Assembly (NCBI GenBank): GCA_902536935.1 | Contig: CACAZM010000015.1 | Span: 1 to 41,545 of the forward strand | DNA length: 41,545 bases | Direction of reading: 5' to 3' | Source of the DNA: an uncultured Bacteroidota bacterium | Lineage (GTDB): Bacteria; Bacteroidota; Bacteroidia; Flavobacteriales; Flavobacteriaceae | Part shown: piece after piece, positions 32,731-41,545 of the stretch | How the letters are laid out: each line of letters starts with the position of its first letter | How positions within the stretch are numbered: the stretch's first letter is position 1 | Program-made: the position numbers and the translations under genes | The notes under the pieces: model-generated | The model's database searches: none | What the model saw: the letters and a program-made list of their open reading frames with translations, nothing else | What the model was told of the DNA's origin: nothing

Positions 32731-33305
32731 GGCCAGCGTTCAATTATTATGGGCAACAAGATACCAATTATCACACTCGAAACAACAAGAATCCAATCTC
32801 GGCGATTGCGATCAAATACGTTCAACGCCACTAAAGAAAGCAACAGCATCAATGTCCCCAAAACGATTTGCGCACCTTCTATCCCCAATGCAAAAAACAA
32901 CAAGGAACTCCACAAGGGTTGTTCCACATCACGTATCAATTCGAAATACCCAGCAAAACCAAATCCGTGAACAAGCCCAAAAAACAAGGTAACCCCCATC
33001 ACGAGCCAATTACTCCTGACCCATACGCGTTGGGCATAGATCATATTGTAAACCGCCGTTGCGGCTATGCTCAAAGGAATCAAAAACTCAATCCAGACCG
33101 AAGACACCTCCAATACTTCGAGCGAAGCGAGGATCAAGGACAAACTGTGTCCAATCGTAAAGCAAGTGATGAGCCACAATAAAGGTTTCCACTGTCTTGC
33201 GGAAAAAGGCAAACAAAGCGCAGCGAGAAAGAGCAAATGGTCATAACCCTGCCAATCCCACACGTGAGAAAAGCCCAAATCGACCAATAACCAAAAATCA
33301 CTCAT
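32727..33305 (-). CDS. HupE/UreJ-like membrane protein
   Basis: This 192-residue protein has six to seven helices with His-bearing motifs inside the membrane: GYDHLLFLAAL, TIGHSLSLIL and GLVHGFGFAGYF. These are the traits of the HupE/UreJ family, some of which carry nickel or cobalt. No hydrogenase or urease genes are present here, so the metal link is only suggested. It is coupled to the deaminase gene. Confidence 0.82.
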   Translation of the reverse strand: MSDFWLLVDLGFSHVWDWQGYDHLLFLAALCLPFSARQWKPLLWLITCFTIGHSLSLILASLEVLEVSSVWIEFLIPLSIAATAVYNMIYAQRVWVRSNWLVMGVTLFFGLVHGFGFAGYFELIRDVEQPLWSSLLFFALGIEGAQIVLGTLMLLLSLVALNVFDRNRRDWILVVSSVIIGILLPIIIERWP

Positions 33306-33329
33306 TTCGCTGCCAAACTTAACAAAAAC

Positions 33330-34037
33330 CTAGAACCCACGTTCGCTTTTGATTTGCTCATAGGCCTTTTGGATATTTTGAAATTTTTCGCGCGCCGCCT
33401 TCACATAAGCCTCCCCTAGATGTTGTACCTTGTCGGGGTGGTGCCGTTTGGCCAAATCCCTATAGGCCTTTTTGATCTCTGTATCATTTGCCGATTTGTC
33501 CACCTCCAAGATTTTGTATGCCCCGTCAACTTGTTTTATAAACATGGCCTTAATGCTTTCAAAGTCGATGGGGCGAACTTTCAAGTAGCGGGAAAAGGAT
33601 TCTATCTTGAGCCATTCCGCTTCAGAAACCGAACCGTCGGCTTGGGCTATGCCAAACAAAAAGTGAAGCAGTTGCAACCGACTTTCATAACGGGCAAAAG
33701 TAGCAAAATGGTTGCATATTTCGGCTGCGGATACATCTGTTTTGTGCAGCTCATAGTTAAAAATCCGAAAGACCTCATTGGCGCGCGCCTTACCATAGGC
33801 TGACACAAAATAACGCCGTACATAGTCCAACTCTTTTTGAGTAACTTTACCGTCCGATTTGATAACCAAGCTGGCCAGGGTGAGCAACCTCAGCTCAAAG
33901 TCACGCGTATTGATGCGTGTACCCCCATAATTGGTATAGACGCGGGTATTGGAAACCAAGCTGCCCAAAAAATAGCCGAGGACAGCACCGGGTAATCTAA
34001 AAAGCAAAAAACCAATAAAAGCAAACAACCACGCCAT
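33330..34037 (-). CDS. Membrane-anchored TerB/DnaJ protein (DjlA-like)
   Basis: This 235-residue protein has a hydrophobic N terminus (MAWLFAFIGFLLFRLPGAVL), a TerB-like helical domain (about residues 45-150, with two acidic motifs SDGKVTQKELD and ADGSVSEAEW), and a C-terminal J domain with HPD at residues 200-202. This is the layout of DjlA co-chaperones that recruit DnaK at the membrane. I chose the ATG at 34037 because the upstream ATG at 34073 lies before a -7 element (34042-34049). Confidence 0.88.
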   Translation of the reverse strand: MAWLFAFIGFLLFRLPGAVLGYFLGSLVSNTRVYTNYGGTRINTRDFELRLLTLASLVIKSDGKVTQKELDYVRRYFVSAYGKARANEVFRIFNYELHKTDVSAAEICNHFATFARYESRLQLLHFLFGIAQADGSVSEAEWLKIESFSRYLKVRPIDFESIKAMFIKQVDGAYKILEVDKSANDTEIKKAYRDLAKRHHPDKVQHLGEAYVKAAREKFQNIQKAYEQIKSERGF

Positions 34038-34041
34038 GTGA

Positions 34042-34049
34042 CAAAAGTA
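34042..34049 (-). promoter_or_regulatory. Candidate -7 element for the DjlA-like gene
   Basis: On the minus strand TACTTTTG fits TAnnTTTG and ends 4 bases before the ATG at 34037, the same close spacing as at marC. Confidence 0.45.
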
Positions 34050-34134
34050 CAAAGAACAGATTCGATTAGGCATTAAAAATTAACTATTCAAAAATGACTG
34101 TTGAGTTTCAACCATCAAAATTATTAATTCGGAA

Positions 34135-35031
34135 TCAGGCCGCGGGGGATTGTTCTCGTTTAGTTACAAGGTAAACCCCGACCAATACAAATGCTATAGC
34201 GAGCCATTTGATTACATTCATCTGGTCGGCACCAACTGCAAGGGCAAACATAATCCCCATAATGGGCTGAATATAGGTAAATACTGAAAGTGTAGTTGCC
34301 CGCAAATGCCGTAAAGCATACAACATAAGGAAATAGTTAATAAAAGTCGTACCAAGAACCACAAATCCAATACGCCACCAAATTGGCAGAGGAATCTGTT
34401 TCCAGTCCACCGCCAAAAACTCAGGTAATGCCAAGGGAGAGCTCATCACCAGCCCAATCAAAAAAAGCCATTTGAGCAAATGAATTGTATTATATTTTTC
34501 ACTTAAAGGCTTAACATAAATCATATACAAACCATAGGTGCTGGCATTGACCACAAACAAAAAGTTACCCAAGGGGATATTGGGTGCATTTGGAGGCGCA
34601 TGTTGGTTAAATAAAATAAGTGACAATGCGCCCAAAAACCCAAGGAGAACGCCAATCACACGATATCGTGCCATTTGCTCTTTGAGCAGTATGGCAGAAA
34701 ATAAAAACACCATTATGGGGGTGGTGGTGATAATCACCGTGCTGTTGATGGGTGTGGAATATTCTAGTCCTTTAAAAAAGGCCAGCATATTGATGCCCAT
34801 ACCCAAAAACGCAGCACGAAACAAATGCCTTATATCCGCACGGGCAATGGGTTGTTTGGGCAAAAACAGGCTCGCTATCCAAAAAAGAACTGTGCCGCCG
34901 ATTAGCCGAATCATAATAAAGCCAAACCCCTGAACATAGGTGGGCATGACATCTTTGGCAATAGTGTGGTTTAGGGCATAAATGGTGGTGCCTCCCAAGG
35001 CAGCAAATATAGCGAGAAATCGCTTATCCAT
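34135..35031 (-). CDS. EamA/DMT-family transporter
   Basis: This 298-residue inner-membrane protein has ten predicted helices in two EamA repeats. Sequences such as GGTTIYALNHTIAKDVMP near the start, and KGLEYSTPINSTVIITTTPI and RHLRATTLSVFTYIQPIMGI in each half, fit the drug/metabolite transporter superfamily. The substrate is unknown. It overlaps the preceding arsC-like gene by 8 bases. Confidence 0.9.
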   Translation of the reverse strand: MDKRFLAIFAALGGTTIYALNHTIAKDVMPTYVQGFGFIMIRLIGGTVLFWIASLFLPKQPIARADIRHLFRAAFLGMGINMLAFFKGLEYSTPINSTVIITTTPIMVFLFSAILLKEQMARYRVIGVLLGFLGALSLILFNQHAPPNAPNIPLGNFLFVVNASTYGLYMIYVKPLSEKYNTIHLLKWLFLIGLVMSSPLALPEFLAVDWKQIPLPIWWRIGFVVLGTTFINYFLMLYALRHLRATTLSVFTYIQPIMGIMFALAVGADQMNVIKWLAIAFVLVGVYLVTKREQSPAA

Positions 35032-35377
35032 GAACGGCCTGTTGCATGGCTATAACCGTTTTTTTAGCATTGCCTAAATAAAAGGTGTTTTCCCATTGGA
35101 GAATGGGACGTTTGAGACAGCTATATTCTGTTTCTAATAGCTGTTTATAGCCGGTTTCGTCTGGAGTTTTTCCCGCTTTGTTGAGGGCTTGCAACACCCG
35201 GGAGCGTTTGTTGATGAGTTGCTCATAGGATTGGGTCACGGCAAAGAGGTCCTCGAGCTGTGCCTGACTGATGGGTTCTTGTTTGACATCCTGAAGCTTG
35301 GTGCCTTCGGGCAGGTTGAGTTCCTTCATAATACGCAAACATGTATTGCAGGTCGATAAGTAGATGTAGGTATTCAT
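35024..35377 (-). CDS. ArsC/Spx-family thioredoxin-fold protein
   Basis: This 117-residue protein has CNTC at residues 10-13 near the N terminus (MNTYIYLSTCNTCLRIMKEL) and KRPILQW towards the C terminus, in the order seen in the ArsC-like family. The family covers arsenate reductases and regulators or redox proteins of unclear function; there are no other ars genes here, so arsenate reduction is not assured. It overlaps the EamA gene and probably forms an operon with it. Confidence 0.82.
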   Translation of the reverse strand: MNTYIYLSTCNTCLRIMKELNLPEGTKLQDVKQEPISQAQLEDLFAVTQSYEQLINKRSRVLQALNKAGKTPDETGYKQLLETEYSCLKRPILQWENTFYLGNAKKTVIAMQQAVHG

Positions 35378-35447
35378 CTTGTCATGGTTTCTTTTTCAAA
35401 GATCATGAATTTTTTAGGAAAAGTAGGTGTGGTTGCACAAACATCAA

Positions 35448-35455
35448 TACATTTG
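35448..35455 (+). promoter_or_regulatory. Candidate -7 element for the Cys/Met enzyme gene
   Basis: TACATTTG fits TAnnTTTG and ends 18 bases before the ATG at 35474. Its position supports that start over the upstream in-frame ATG at 35384. Confidence 0.4.
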
Positions 35456-35473
35456 TTGCCAAATCATATTGAG

Positions 35474-36628
35474 ATGGGAAAAGACAACCTCCAATTCAAT
35501 TCAAAAACGATTCATGGCGGACAACAGCCTGACAGGGGATATGGCGCTGTGATGCCCCCCGTATATCTGACCTCCACCTATGCCCAAAGTACACCTGGAG
35601 GTCATAAAGGCTATGAATACAGTCGTACACACAATCCCACCCGTACGGCACTCGAAGCCGCTTTGGCGAGTATCGAAGATGGCACCCACGGGTTCTGCTT
35701 TGGATCGGGCATGGCCGCAATCGATGCTGTTATCAAGCTACTCTCTCCAGGAGACGAGGTGATTTCAACTAATGACCTCTATGGGGGTAGCTATCGAATC
35801 TTTACCAAGATTTTTGAAGACTTTGGAATTGGCTTTCACTTTGTCGATATGCAAAACCCCGCCAATGTGGCTGCAAAAATCAATGCCAAAACCAAGCTGA
35901 TCTGGATCGAAACCCCCACCAATCCGATGATGAATGTGGTAGACATCGAGGCCTTGCATAAGCTGGTGGCGGAAAAAGACATTTTACTGGCAGTTGACAA
36001 CACCTTTGCTTCGCCATATTTACAACAACCCCTCACCATGGGTGCAGATATTGTTATGCACTCCGCCACCAAATACCTAGGGGGACACTCCGATGTGATT
36101 TTAGGTGCCTTGGTGGTGCGTGATGCCACGTTGGCAGAGCGTTTGTCGTTTATCCAAAATGCTAGCGGTGCGGTTTGCGGTCCTCTAGATGCTTTTTTGG
36201 TGTTGCGTGGGATTAAAACCCTGCATGTACGTATGCAACGCCACTGCGAAAACGGAGAGAAAATTGCCCATTTTTTAGCCGATCATCCCAAAGTGGACAA
36301 GGTTTATTGGCCTGGCTTTCCGACCCATCCAAATCACGAGGTAGCTAAACGACAGATGAATGGTTTTGGGGGTATGATTTCTTTTGTACTTACAGATAAT
36401 TCGATCGAAAAAGCAACAAAAACAGTGGAACAACTTCAACTTTTTACCTTGGCCGAATCGCTAGGAGGCGTTGAGAGTTTGGCAGGACACCCTGCGAGTA
36501 TGACCCATGCGTCAATCCCCAAAGCAGAACGGGAAAAGTCGGGCGTGGTTGATGGCTTGATTCGATTGAGTGTTGGAATCGAAGACAGCGAGGATTTAAT
36601 CCAAGACCTCAAGCAAGCACTGGGCTAG
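35474..36628 (+). CDS. Cystathionine gamma-synthase/lyase family PLP enzyme
   Basis: This 384-residue enzyme belongs to the Cys/Met metabolism fold-type I group. The PLP Lys lies in HSATKYLGGHSDVILG, and YEYSRTHNPTRTALE, FGSGMAAIDAV and TLAESLGGVESLAGHPASMT are all family marks. The enzyme makes or splits cystathionine, or acts on homocysteine or methionine; sequence alone does not decide which. The 30 extra residues of the longer frame are not typical, so I start at MGKDNLQF. It lies 43 bases before gdhA. Confidence 0.9.
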   Translation: MGKDNLQFNSKTIHGGQQPDRGYGAVMPPVYLTSTYAQSTPGGHKGYEYSRTHNPTRTALEAALASIEDGTHGFCFGSGMAAIDAVIKLLSPGDEVISTNDLYGGSYRIFTKIFEDFGIGFHFVDMQNPANVAAKINAKTKLIWIETPTNPMMNVVDIEALHKLVAEKDILLAVDNTFASPYLQQPLTMGADIVMHSATKYLGGHSDVILGALVVRDATLAERLSFIQNASGAVCGPLDAFLVLRGIKTLHVRMQRHCENGEKIAHFLADHPKVDKVYWPGFPTHPNHEVAKRQMNGFGGMISFVLTDNSIEKATKTVEQLQLFTLAESLGGVESLAGHPASMTHASIPKAEREKSGVVDGLIRLSVGIEDSEDLIQDLKQALG

Positions 36629-36671
36629 CTGATTGAAATTAATACGTATTTTTAACAGATAAAACTTTGCC

Positions 36672-38012
36672 ATGAAGAAAATTATAGAACAGTTTATCAT
36701 TGATGTCGAAAAACGCAACCAACATGAGCCGGAGTTTATGCAAGCTGTTCGTGAGGTTGCCGAGAATGTGATTCCCTATATAGTTCAGCATGACATTTAT
36801 CACGGAAAAAACATTTTGATGCGCATGGCTGAACCCGAGCGCGTGGTAAGTTTTCGCGTGCCGTGGATTGATGATTCTGGAGAAATCCGGGTCAATCGTG
36901 GTTTTCGGATCGAAATGAACTCTGCCATTGGGCCTTACAAAGGTGGCTTGAGATTTCACGAGTCAGTTAACTTGAGCGTTCTTAAGTTTTTGGCTTTTGA
37001 ACAAGTGTTTAAAAATGCTCTTACTACTCTACCTATGGGTGGCGGAAAAGGTGGTGCTGATTTTAACCCCAAAGGCAAATCTGACGGAGAAGTGATGCGT
37101 TTTTGTCAGAGTTTTATGACTGAGCTGTTTCGTCATATTGGCCCCAATCGGGATATTCCTGCAGGAGATATTGGGGTTGGTGGTCGAGAAATTGGCTATA
37201 TGTTTGGCCAGTACAAACGATTGAAAAACGAATTTACCGGAGTTCTTACTGGAAAAGGAATCAGTTGGGGTGGCTCAATGATACGCCCAGAAGCTACTGG
37301 CTACGGCGCCGTATATTTTGCTGAAAATATGCTTTCCAACAAATCAGATGGATTGCAAGGCAAAAACATTGTCATTTCTGGTTCAGGAAATGTGGCTCAA
37401 TACGCTGCAGAAAAATGTATTCAATTGGGTGCCAAGGTACTAACCCTTTCTGATTCTTCGGGTTATGTGATGGATCCCGAAGGAATTGATGCCGATAAAC
37501 TGGCTTTTGTGATGCACCTGAAAAATAACAAACGTGAACGCATTAGTAAATATGTCAATTCCTATCACCAAGCCAGTTTCTACGCTGGTAAGAGGCCATG
37601 GACGGTGCCTTGCGATGTGGCCTTACCTTGTGCGACCCAAAACGAACTCGATGAAAACGATGCCAAGCAACTAGCTGCAAATGGGTGTTTTTGTGTGAGT
37701 GAGGGTGCCAATATGCCATCCACTCCCAATGCAATTAAAGTATTTCATGCCAACGAGATACTCTATGCGCCGGGTAAAGCATCAAATGCAGGTGGGGTAG
37801 CCGTTTCTGGCCTGGAAATGGCACAAAACTCCCTACGCTACAGCTGGACTCGAGAAGAGGTGGATGAGCGTTTACAGGCGATTATGTCTGACATACACAA
37901 AAGCTGTGTTGACTATGGCCAAAATGGAGATCATATCAATTATGAAAAAGGGGCCAATATCGCTGGTTTTGTTAAAGTTGCCGATGCAATGCTTGCACAG
38001 GGAGTGGTCTAG
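36672..38012 (+). CDS. gdhA: NADP-type glutamate dehydrogenase
   Basis: This 446-residue enzyme interconverts 2-oxoglutarate plus ammonia and glutamate. The substrate region has KGGLRFHESVNLSVLKFL and the catalytic Lys motif LPMGGGKGGADFNPKGK. RDIPAGDIGVGGREIGYMFG follows, and the Rossmann motif GSGNVAQYAAEKC lies in the second domain. The length matches the hexameric, biosynthetic (NADP-dependent) group. Coenzyme preference is inferred from the family. Confidence 0.95.
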   Translation: MKKIIEQFIIDVEKRNQHEPEFMQAVREVAENVIPYIVQHDIYHGKNILMRMAEPERVVSFRVPWIDDSGEIRVNRGFRIEMNSAIGPYKGGLRFHESVNLSVLKFLAFEQVFKNALTTLPMGGGKGGADFNPKGKSDGEVMRFCQSFMTELFRHIGPNRDIPAGDIGVGGREIGYMFGQYKRLKNEFTGVLTGKGISWGGSMIRPEATGYGAVYFAENMLSNKSDGLQGKNIVISGSGNVAQYAAEKCIQLGAKVLTLSDSSGYVMDPEGIDADKLAFVMHLKNNKRERISKYVNSYHQASFYAGKRPWTVPCDVALPCATQNELDENDAKQLAANGCFCVSEGANMPSTPNAIKVFHANEILYAPGKASNAGGVAVSGLEMAQNSLRYSWTREEVDERLQAIMSDIHKSCVDYGQNGDHINYEKGANIAGFVKVADAMLAQGVV

Positions 38013-38051
38013 GAATACGTTTCAAGAAAGATTTGAGTTTGCTGTGATGAT

Positions 38052-40334
38052 ATGAAAGCCCTAAAATTTTTATTAATGTTATGTGCCGCTGTCATCTACA
38101 GCCAGCCTGCTAGATGGTCTTCCTTTTACTCTTTTGAACAAATTACAATTGTGCATTCTGGTGGAGATGGTCAGATTTATGGTGTGGCCCAAAACAGTCT
38201 ACTTTCATATGACCCCAACTCCAATGAAGTGACAACGATCACAACAGTAGATGGCTTGCTCGGTGATGAAATCAATGCTCTTACGGTAACTGACAATTTT
38301 ATCGTTATTGGCTATAGCAATGGAATGTTAGGAATCCACAGGCTTATTGATGGATCAGTAACTCTAGATAGTTCAATTTTACGAAACTTATCAATTGAAA
38401 TCGAAGACAAAACCATACATTCTTTTTTGGTCCAAGACCAAACCCTCTATGTCTCTGCAGGCTATGGCATCTCAAAATATGACTTGTCCACCAACCGCTT
38501 TATCGATTCCTATTTTTTTGGGGTTGGGAACAGTGCTATTCAAGTCAACCAAACTGCTCTGGTGGGAGAGTTTCTGTATGCCGCAACGGAGGAGGGCCTC
38601 TACAAGGCAAATACCAACGATCCAAACCTAGTTTTGGAAAGTGCTTGGAACAAGATAGCAGATGGACAGTGGAAATCCGTCGGGCTGGTCAACAACGCCA
38701 TTTTGGGTGTGGTTCAGTCCGGATCACAAGTGATTTGTTATGGGCTGACTGATGACGTTGCTGCAGAATATCATAGAGAAAGTGGAACACTTTTGGGGGT
38801 CGAGGTGAGCGACACAGAACTCGTCCTCAGTTTATCCAATACCATTCTCGCTATTGATGATTCGCTTTCGGTTCGTACCCTTGCGTCTTCATCTGGGTCC
38901 TTGAGTGGGCAACGCTTTACTTCTGCTACAAAATTCGGAAACGAGCTGTTTATTGGCACTTCAAGTAGTGGGCTGTTGTTGCACAATCCCACCGAAACAC
39001 GGGTCGTGAGCCCGAGTGGTCCCTTGATGAATGATATTTTTGAAATCTCTGTTCTACCAAACGAAGAACTTTGGATTGCCCATGGGGCCTTTAGCCGATA
39101 TTACAATCCCTACCCACTCAATGCCTATGGCGTGAGTCACCACAGTGGAGGGAGTTGGCAAAATCTCCCGTTTAACGCCTTGCTCGGTGCGCGAAGCATT
39201 GTGAGTGTGGTGCCAAACCCCACTAATCCAAGTCAAGTGTTTGCTTGTGCCATGCATCACGGTTTGTTGGAGATCAATAATGGTTTGGTCTCCAATTTGT
39301 GGAACCAAACCAATAGCGGATTGGAGTCTTTAGACCCGATTGAACTCAACCAAAACCCAAACTACCGCAGTGTGCGTATTCGAGATGTGGCCTTTGACAG
39401 TGAAGGTTCGATGTGGTCGATTACCTCTTTTGTTGGGAAGGGGTTGAAAAAACGAACCGTCAACGGCGATTGGGAAAGTGTTGATCTTACGGGGTTGATC
39501 CCGATCAATCGAGCCAGTGGATACTCCAAGTTGGTGATTTCTCCCAATGATGAAGTCTATTTCGGAAGTGCCCTTTATGGCCTGATTGGTTATTCAGAGA
39601 TTAATGGTACTCCGGTATTGCGGTCGCTTGATATGGCAGACAATTTGCCGACTGTAGATGTGAGAAGCGTCGCCCTTGACTTTGATGACAACCTGTGGAT
39701 CGGCACAACAGAGGGTTTGCGGGTCCTCTACAATGCGAGTCGGTTGTTTACCCAATCGGACCTTTCTGCAAGCACGCTGATCCTCGATGAAGGTGAAAAC
39801 GTTGGGGAACTCCTCGCCAACCAGTTTATCAATGCAATTGAGGTGGATGGAAACAACCAAAAATGGGTAGCGACAAATGGGGCTGGCGTATTTCTCTTTG
39901 CAGAAGATGGAAAAAGCACTCTGCAACATTTTACAAAAGACAATAGTCCATTACCGACAAACTCCATTCGCAGTTTGGCCTATGAACCCCAGTCTGGAAA
40001 AATCTATATGGGAACGCCAAATGGGCTTGTTGCGTTTAAAGGCGATGCATACAACCCATCAGAAAACCTAAAAGAAATAGAAGTCTATCCAAACCCGATT
40101 CGCCCCGGGTATAAGGGCTTGCTCACTATTCGCGGACTTCAAGCCAAGTGTGTGGTGAAAATCACAGATATCGTCGGTAACGCAGTTTTTGAAACCACCT
40201 CCACAGGTGGAAGCGTACAGTGGGATTTGCGTTCATTTACGGATGAGCGTGTGCGTTCAGGTGTATATCTTATTTTTATGACGACTAGTGACGGCCTAGA
40301 CAGTGCCGTTGAGAAAGTAATGATTATCAATTGA
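38052..40334 (+). CDS. porZ: PorZ-like type IX secretion accessory protein
   Basis: This 760-residue exported protein has a signal peptide (MKALKFLLMLCAAVIYSQ), repeated beta-propeller blades (patterns such as IYGVAQNSLLSYDP, LWIGTTEGLRVLYN and IYMGTPNGLVAF), and a C-terminal sorting domain beginning VYPNPIRPG and ending with GVYLIFM and VMIIN. This order is that of PorZ, a surface protein of the type IX secretion system that helps supply A-LPS to cargo. Its position directly before recO agrees with what I recall of Bacteroidota genomes. A generic two-component-type propeller protein with a sorting signal is the main alternative. Confidence 0.85.
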   Translation: MKALKFLLMLCAAVIYSQPARWSSFYSFEQITIVHSGGDGQIYGVAQNSLLSYDPNSNEVTTITTVDGLLGDEINALTVTDNFIVIGYSNGMLGIHRLIDGSVTLDSSILRNLSIEIEDKTIHSFLVQDQTLYVSAGYGISKYDLSTNRFIDSYFFGVGNSAIQVNQTALVGEFLYAATEEGLYKANTNDPNLVLESAWNKIADGQWKSVGLVNNAILGVVQSGSQVICYGLTDDVAAEYHRESGTLLGVEVSDTELVLSLSNTILAIDDSLSVRTLASSSGSLSGQRFTSATKFGNELFIGTSSSGLLLHNPTETRVVSPSGPLMNDIFEISVLPNEELWIAHGAFSRYYNPYPLNAYGVSHHSGGSWQNLPFNALLGARSIVSVVPNPTNPSQVFACAMHHGLLEINNGLVSNLWNQTNSGLESLDPIELNQNPNYRSVRIRDVAFDSEGSMWSITSFVGKGLKKRTVNGDWESVDLTGLIPINRASGYSKLVISPNDEVYFGSALYGLIGYSEINGTPVLRSLDMADNLPTVDVRSVALDFDDNLWIGTTEGLRVLYNASRLFTQSDLSASTLILDEGENVGELLANQFINAIEVDGNNQKWVATNGAGVFLFAEDGKSTLQHFTKDNSPLPTNSIRSLAYEPQSGKIYMGTPNGLVAFKGDAYNPSENLKEIEVYPNPIRPGYKGLLTIRGLQAKCVVKITDIVGNAVFETTSTGGSVQWDLRSFTDERVRSGVYLIFMTTSDGLDSAVEKVMIIN

Positions 40335-41053
40335 TGCTTGTCACAACCGAAGCCCTCGTTTTATCAAAAACCAACTATAGCGAAACAAGCTTGATTGTGC
40401 GTTGCTACACTCGTAGTGATGGCATCAAATCCTATATAGTCAAAAGTGCTAAACAGGGACGTAAGGGGAACAAAACCACTGCCCTTTTTCAACCACTTCA
40501 TCAACTCGAAATCACTGCCCAACACAACAACAAATCTGGGCTTTCAATTCCGAAATCAATCAAGATTAGCAAACCCTACATAACGATTCCACTACAGATA
40601 AATAAAATCGCTGTAGTATTGTTTTTGAGCGAGGTTTTGTCGTCTGCCTTGCGAGAGGAAGAAGCAAATGCTTCATTGTTTCATTTTCTCAAGATCAGTT
40701 TATATTGGTTTGACATGCAAGATGATGTTCCAAATTTTCACATCTTCTTTTTGCTATCTCTCACAAAGCATCTGGGGTTTTTCCCAGATGTACGGGATCA
40801 AAGTTACCCCTATTTCGATATGGAAAATGGCTGCTTTAGCGCACAAAAAAGTACACAACAGATTGAAGATCCTAGAACAATTTCTGTATTTAAATCGTTT
40901 TTAGGCACAAATTTTGATGGGATCTGTGAGGTTTTGGTGTCGAATACAGAGCGTAAAAAACTGCTCGAGCTATTGATGCAATACTATCAAATTCATTTAC
41001 AAGGATTCTCGAGACCAAAATCACTGAATATATTACATGAAATTTATTCATAA
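40334..41053 (+). CDS. recO: DNA repair protein RecO
   Basis: This 239-residue protein of recombination repair loads RecA with RecR. It has the N-terminal OB fold (EALVLSKTNYSETSLIVRCY, then TRSDGIKSYIVKSAK) followed by a helical domain. A zinc-binding Cys cluster is not evident, as in many Bacteroidota RecO proteins. I use the ATG at 40334, which forms a TGATG junction with the porZ stop. Confidence 0.9.
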   Translation: MLVTTEALVLSKTNYSETSLIVRCYTRSDGIKSYIVKSAKQGRKGNKTTALFQPLHQLEITAQHNNKSGLSIPKSIKISKPYITIPLQINKIAVVLFLSEVLSSALREEEANASLFHFLKISLYWFDMQDDVPNFHIFFLLSLTKHLGFFPDVRDQSYPYFDMENGCFSAQKSTQQIEDPRTISVFKSFLGTNFDGICEVLVSNTERKKLLELLMQYYQIHLQGFSRPKSLNILHEIYS

Positions 41054-41545
41054 TTTATTGTCCCTTTTTTTGGGACTTTGGCTAATCAACCTCAATGGGC
41101 AAACCCTGCGCGTTATCGATGCGATCACTGGTTATCCCGTCCAAGACGTAATTGTCTATGACGCCCGAGCCAAGGCGAATACTACCAGCGACGCAAATGG
41201 TCATGTTGACCTATCAGTTTTTTCAAATGAAGATCAGCTTCATTTCGAACATCTCGGCTATGAGAGTTTGGTCTTGTACATTTCAGAACTTCAATCGTCA
41301 AACCAATTGGCACTCTACCCAGACACCCAACGGCTGGGGGAAATCGTGCTTTCTGTCAGCAGAACTAAGAATGAGAGAAAACGCGTCTCCAAACAGGTTG
41401 CCATCCTTTCTGATCGAGATATTTTAGCTGTCGTTCCCAACACAAGTGCGGAATTGCTACGAGAAGCTCCAGGGGTTCGCGTACAACAATCGCAAGGTGG
41501 TGGTGGTAGTCCTGTGATTCGGGGCTTTGAAGCCAATCGCATTTT
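41037..41545 (+). CDS. TonB-dependent receptor, N-terminal part (cut by window edge)
   Basis: At least 169 residues are visible and the gene continues past the edge. It has a signal peptide (MKFIHNLLSLFLGLWLINLN, then GQ) and a carboxypeptidase-regulatory-like domain (TLRVIDAITGYPVQDVIVYD and HFEHLGYESLVLY). The start of the plug follows, with AELLREAPGVRVQQ and SPVIRGFEANRI. This is an outer-membrane receptor that uses TonB energy; the ligand cannot be told. Its ATG lies 17 bases inside recO, so the genes overlap and are probably coupled. Confidence 0.9.
   Translation, partial: MKFIHNLLSLFLGLWLINLNGQTLRVIDAITGYPVQDVIVYDARAKANTTSDANGHVDLSVFSNEDQLHFEHLGYESLVLYISELQSSNQLALYPDTQRLGEIVLSVSRTKNERKRVSKQVAILSDRDILAVVPNTSAELLREAPGVRVQQSQGGGGSPVIRGFEANRI

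Noticed and set aside
34038-34073. 12-codon extension of the DjlA-like protein
   Set aside because: Its ATG lies upstream of the -7 element, and the shorter form starts with the expected hydrophobic anchor.

Overview
The window looks like a chromosomal segment of a member of the Flavobacteriia (Bacteroidota), probably an aerobic, carotenoid-pigmented bacterium. The evidence is: candidate promoters of the Bacteroidota type (TTG, about 19 bases, TAnnTTTG); a type IX secretion accessory gene (porZ) next to recO; FeoB followed by a tiny Cys-rich partner; a SCO1-type copper chaperone; a eukaryote-like class Ia ribonucleotide reductase; and an OprO/P porin beside a PiT phosphate transporter. No sequence search was possible, so family names rest on motifs, lengths and gene order.

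Layout. 1-2130 is an AT-rich accessory island of small hypothetical genes next to tRNA-Asn. It holds three copies of a 26-40 base repeat, a decapitated ORF, and two similar tandem TGCCA sites near its ends. 2132-4357: tRNA-Asn, rseP and a divergent SCO1/SenC gene. 4360-8423 is a metal module: feoA-feoB with a 39-residue Cys-rich membrane protein, facing a dtxR-family regulator and ZIP transporter operon. DtxR-like boxes lie at feoAB and at the dtxR/crtY intergenic region. 8442-10547: lycopene cyclase (crtY) and a polyprenyl diphosphate synthase, convergent with overlapping ends. 10663-17205: an efflux operon (tetR, tolC-like, membrane fusion protein, large RND permease). 17202-17538: a broken MORN-type gene. 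17697-21750: aspS, a small membrane protein, a cold-shock protein, tadA and dgt. 21875-25376: phosphate porin and PiT transporter with a PhoU-like tail. 25514-30664: acyl-CoA carboxylase beta subunit, nrdA and nrdB. 30898-35377: DUF3109, MarC, dCMP deaminase, HupE/UreJ-like, a DnaJ/TerB protein, an EamA transporter and an ArsC-like protein. 35474-38012: a Cys/Met PLP enzyme and glutamate dehydrogenase. 38052-41545: porZ, recO and the start of a TonB-dependent receptor.

Most of the window is ordinary flavobacterial core genome. The parts most worth a second look are the repeat-bearing island beside tRNA-Asn, the shared box motif that may tie metal regulation to carotenoid genes, a set of promoters so close to their ATG that leaderless mRNAs are likely, and an RND pump with an extra hydrophobic pair. 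I do not see a clear new defence or biosynthetic system.
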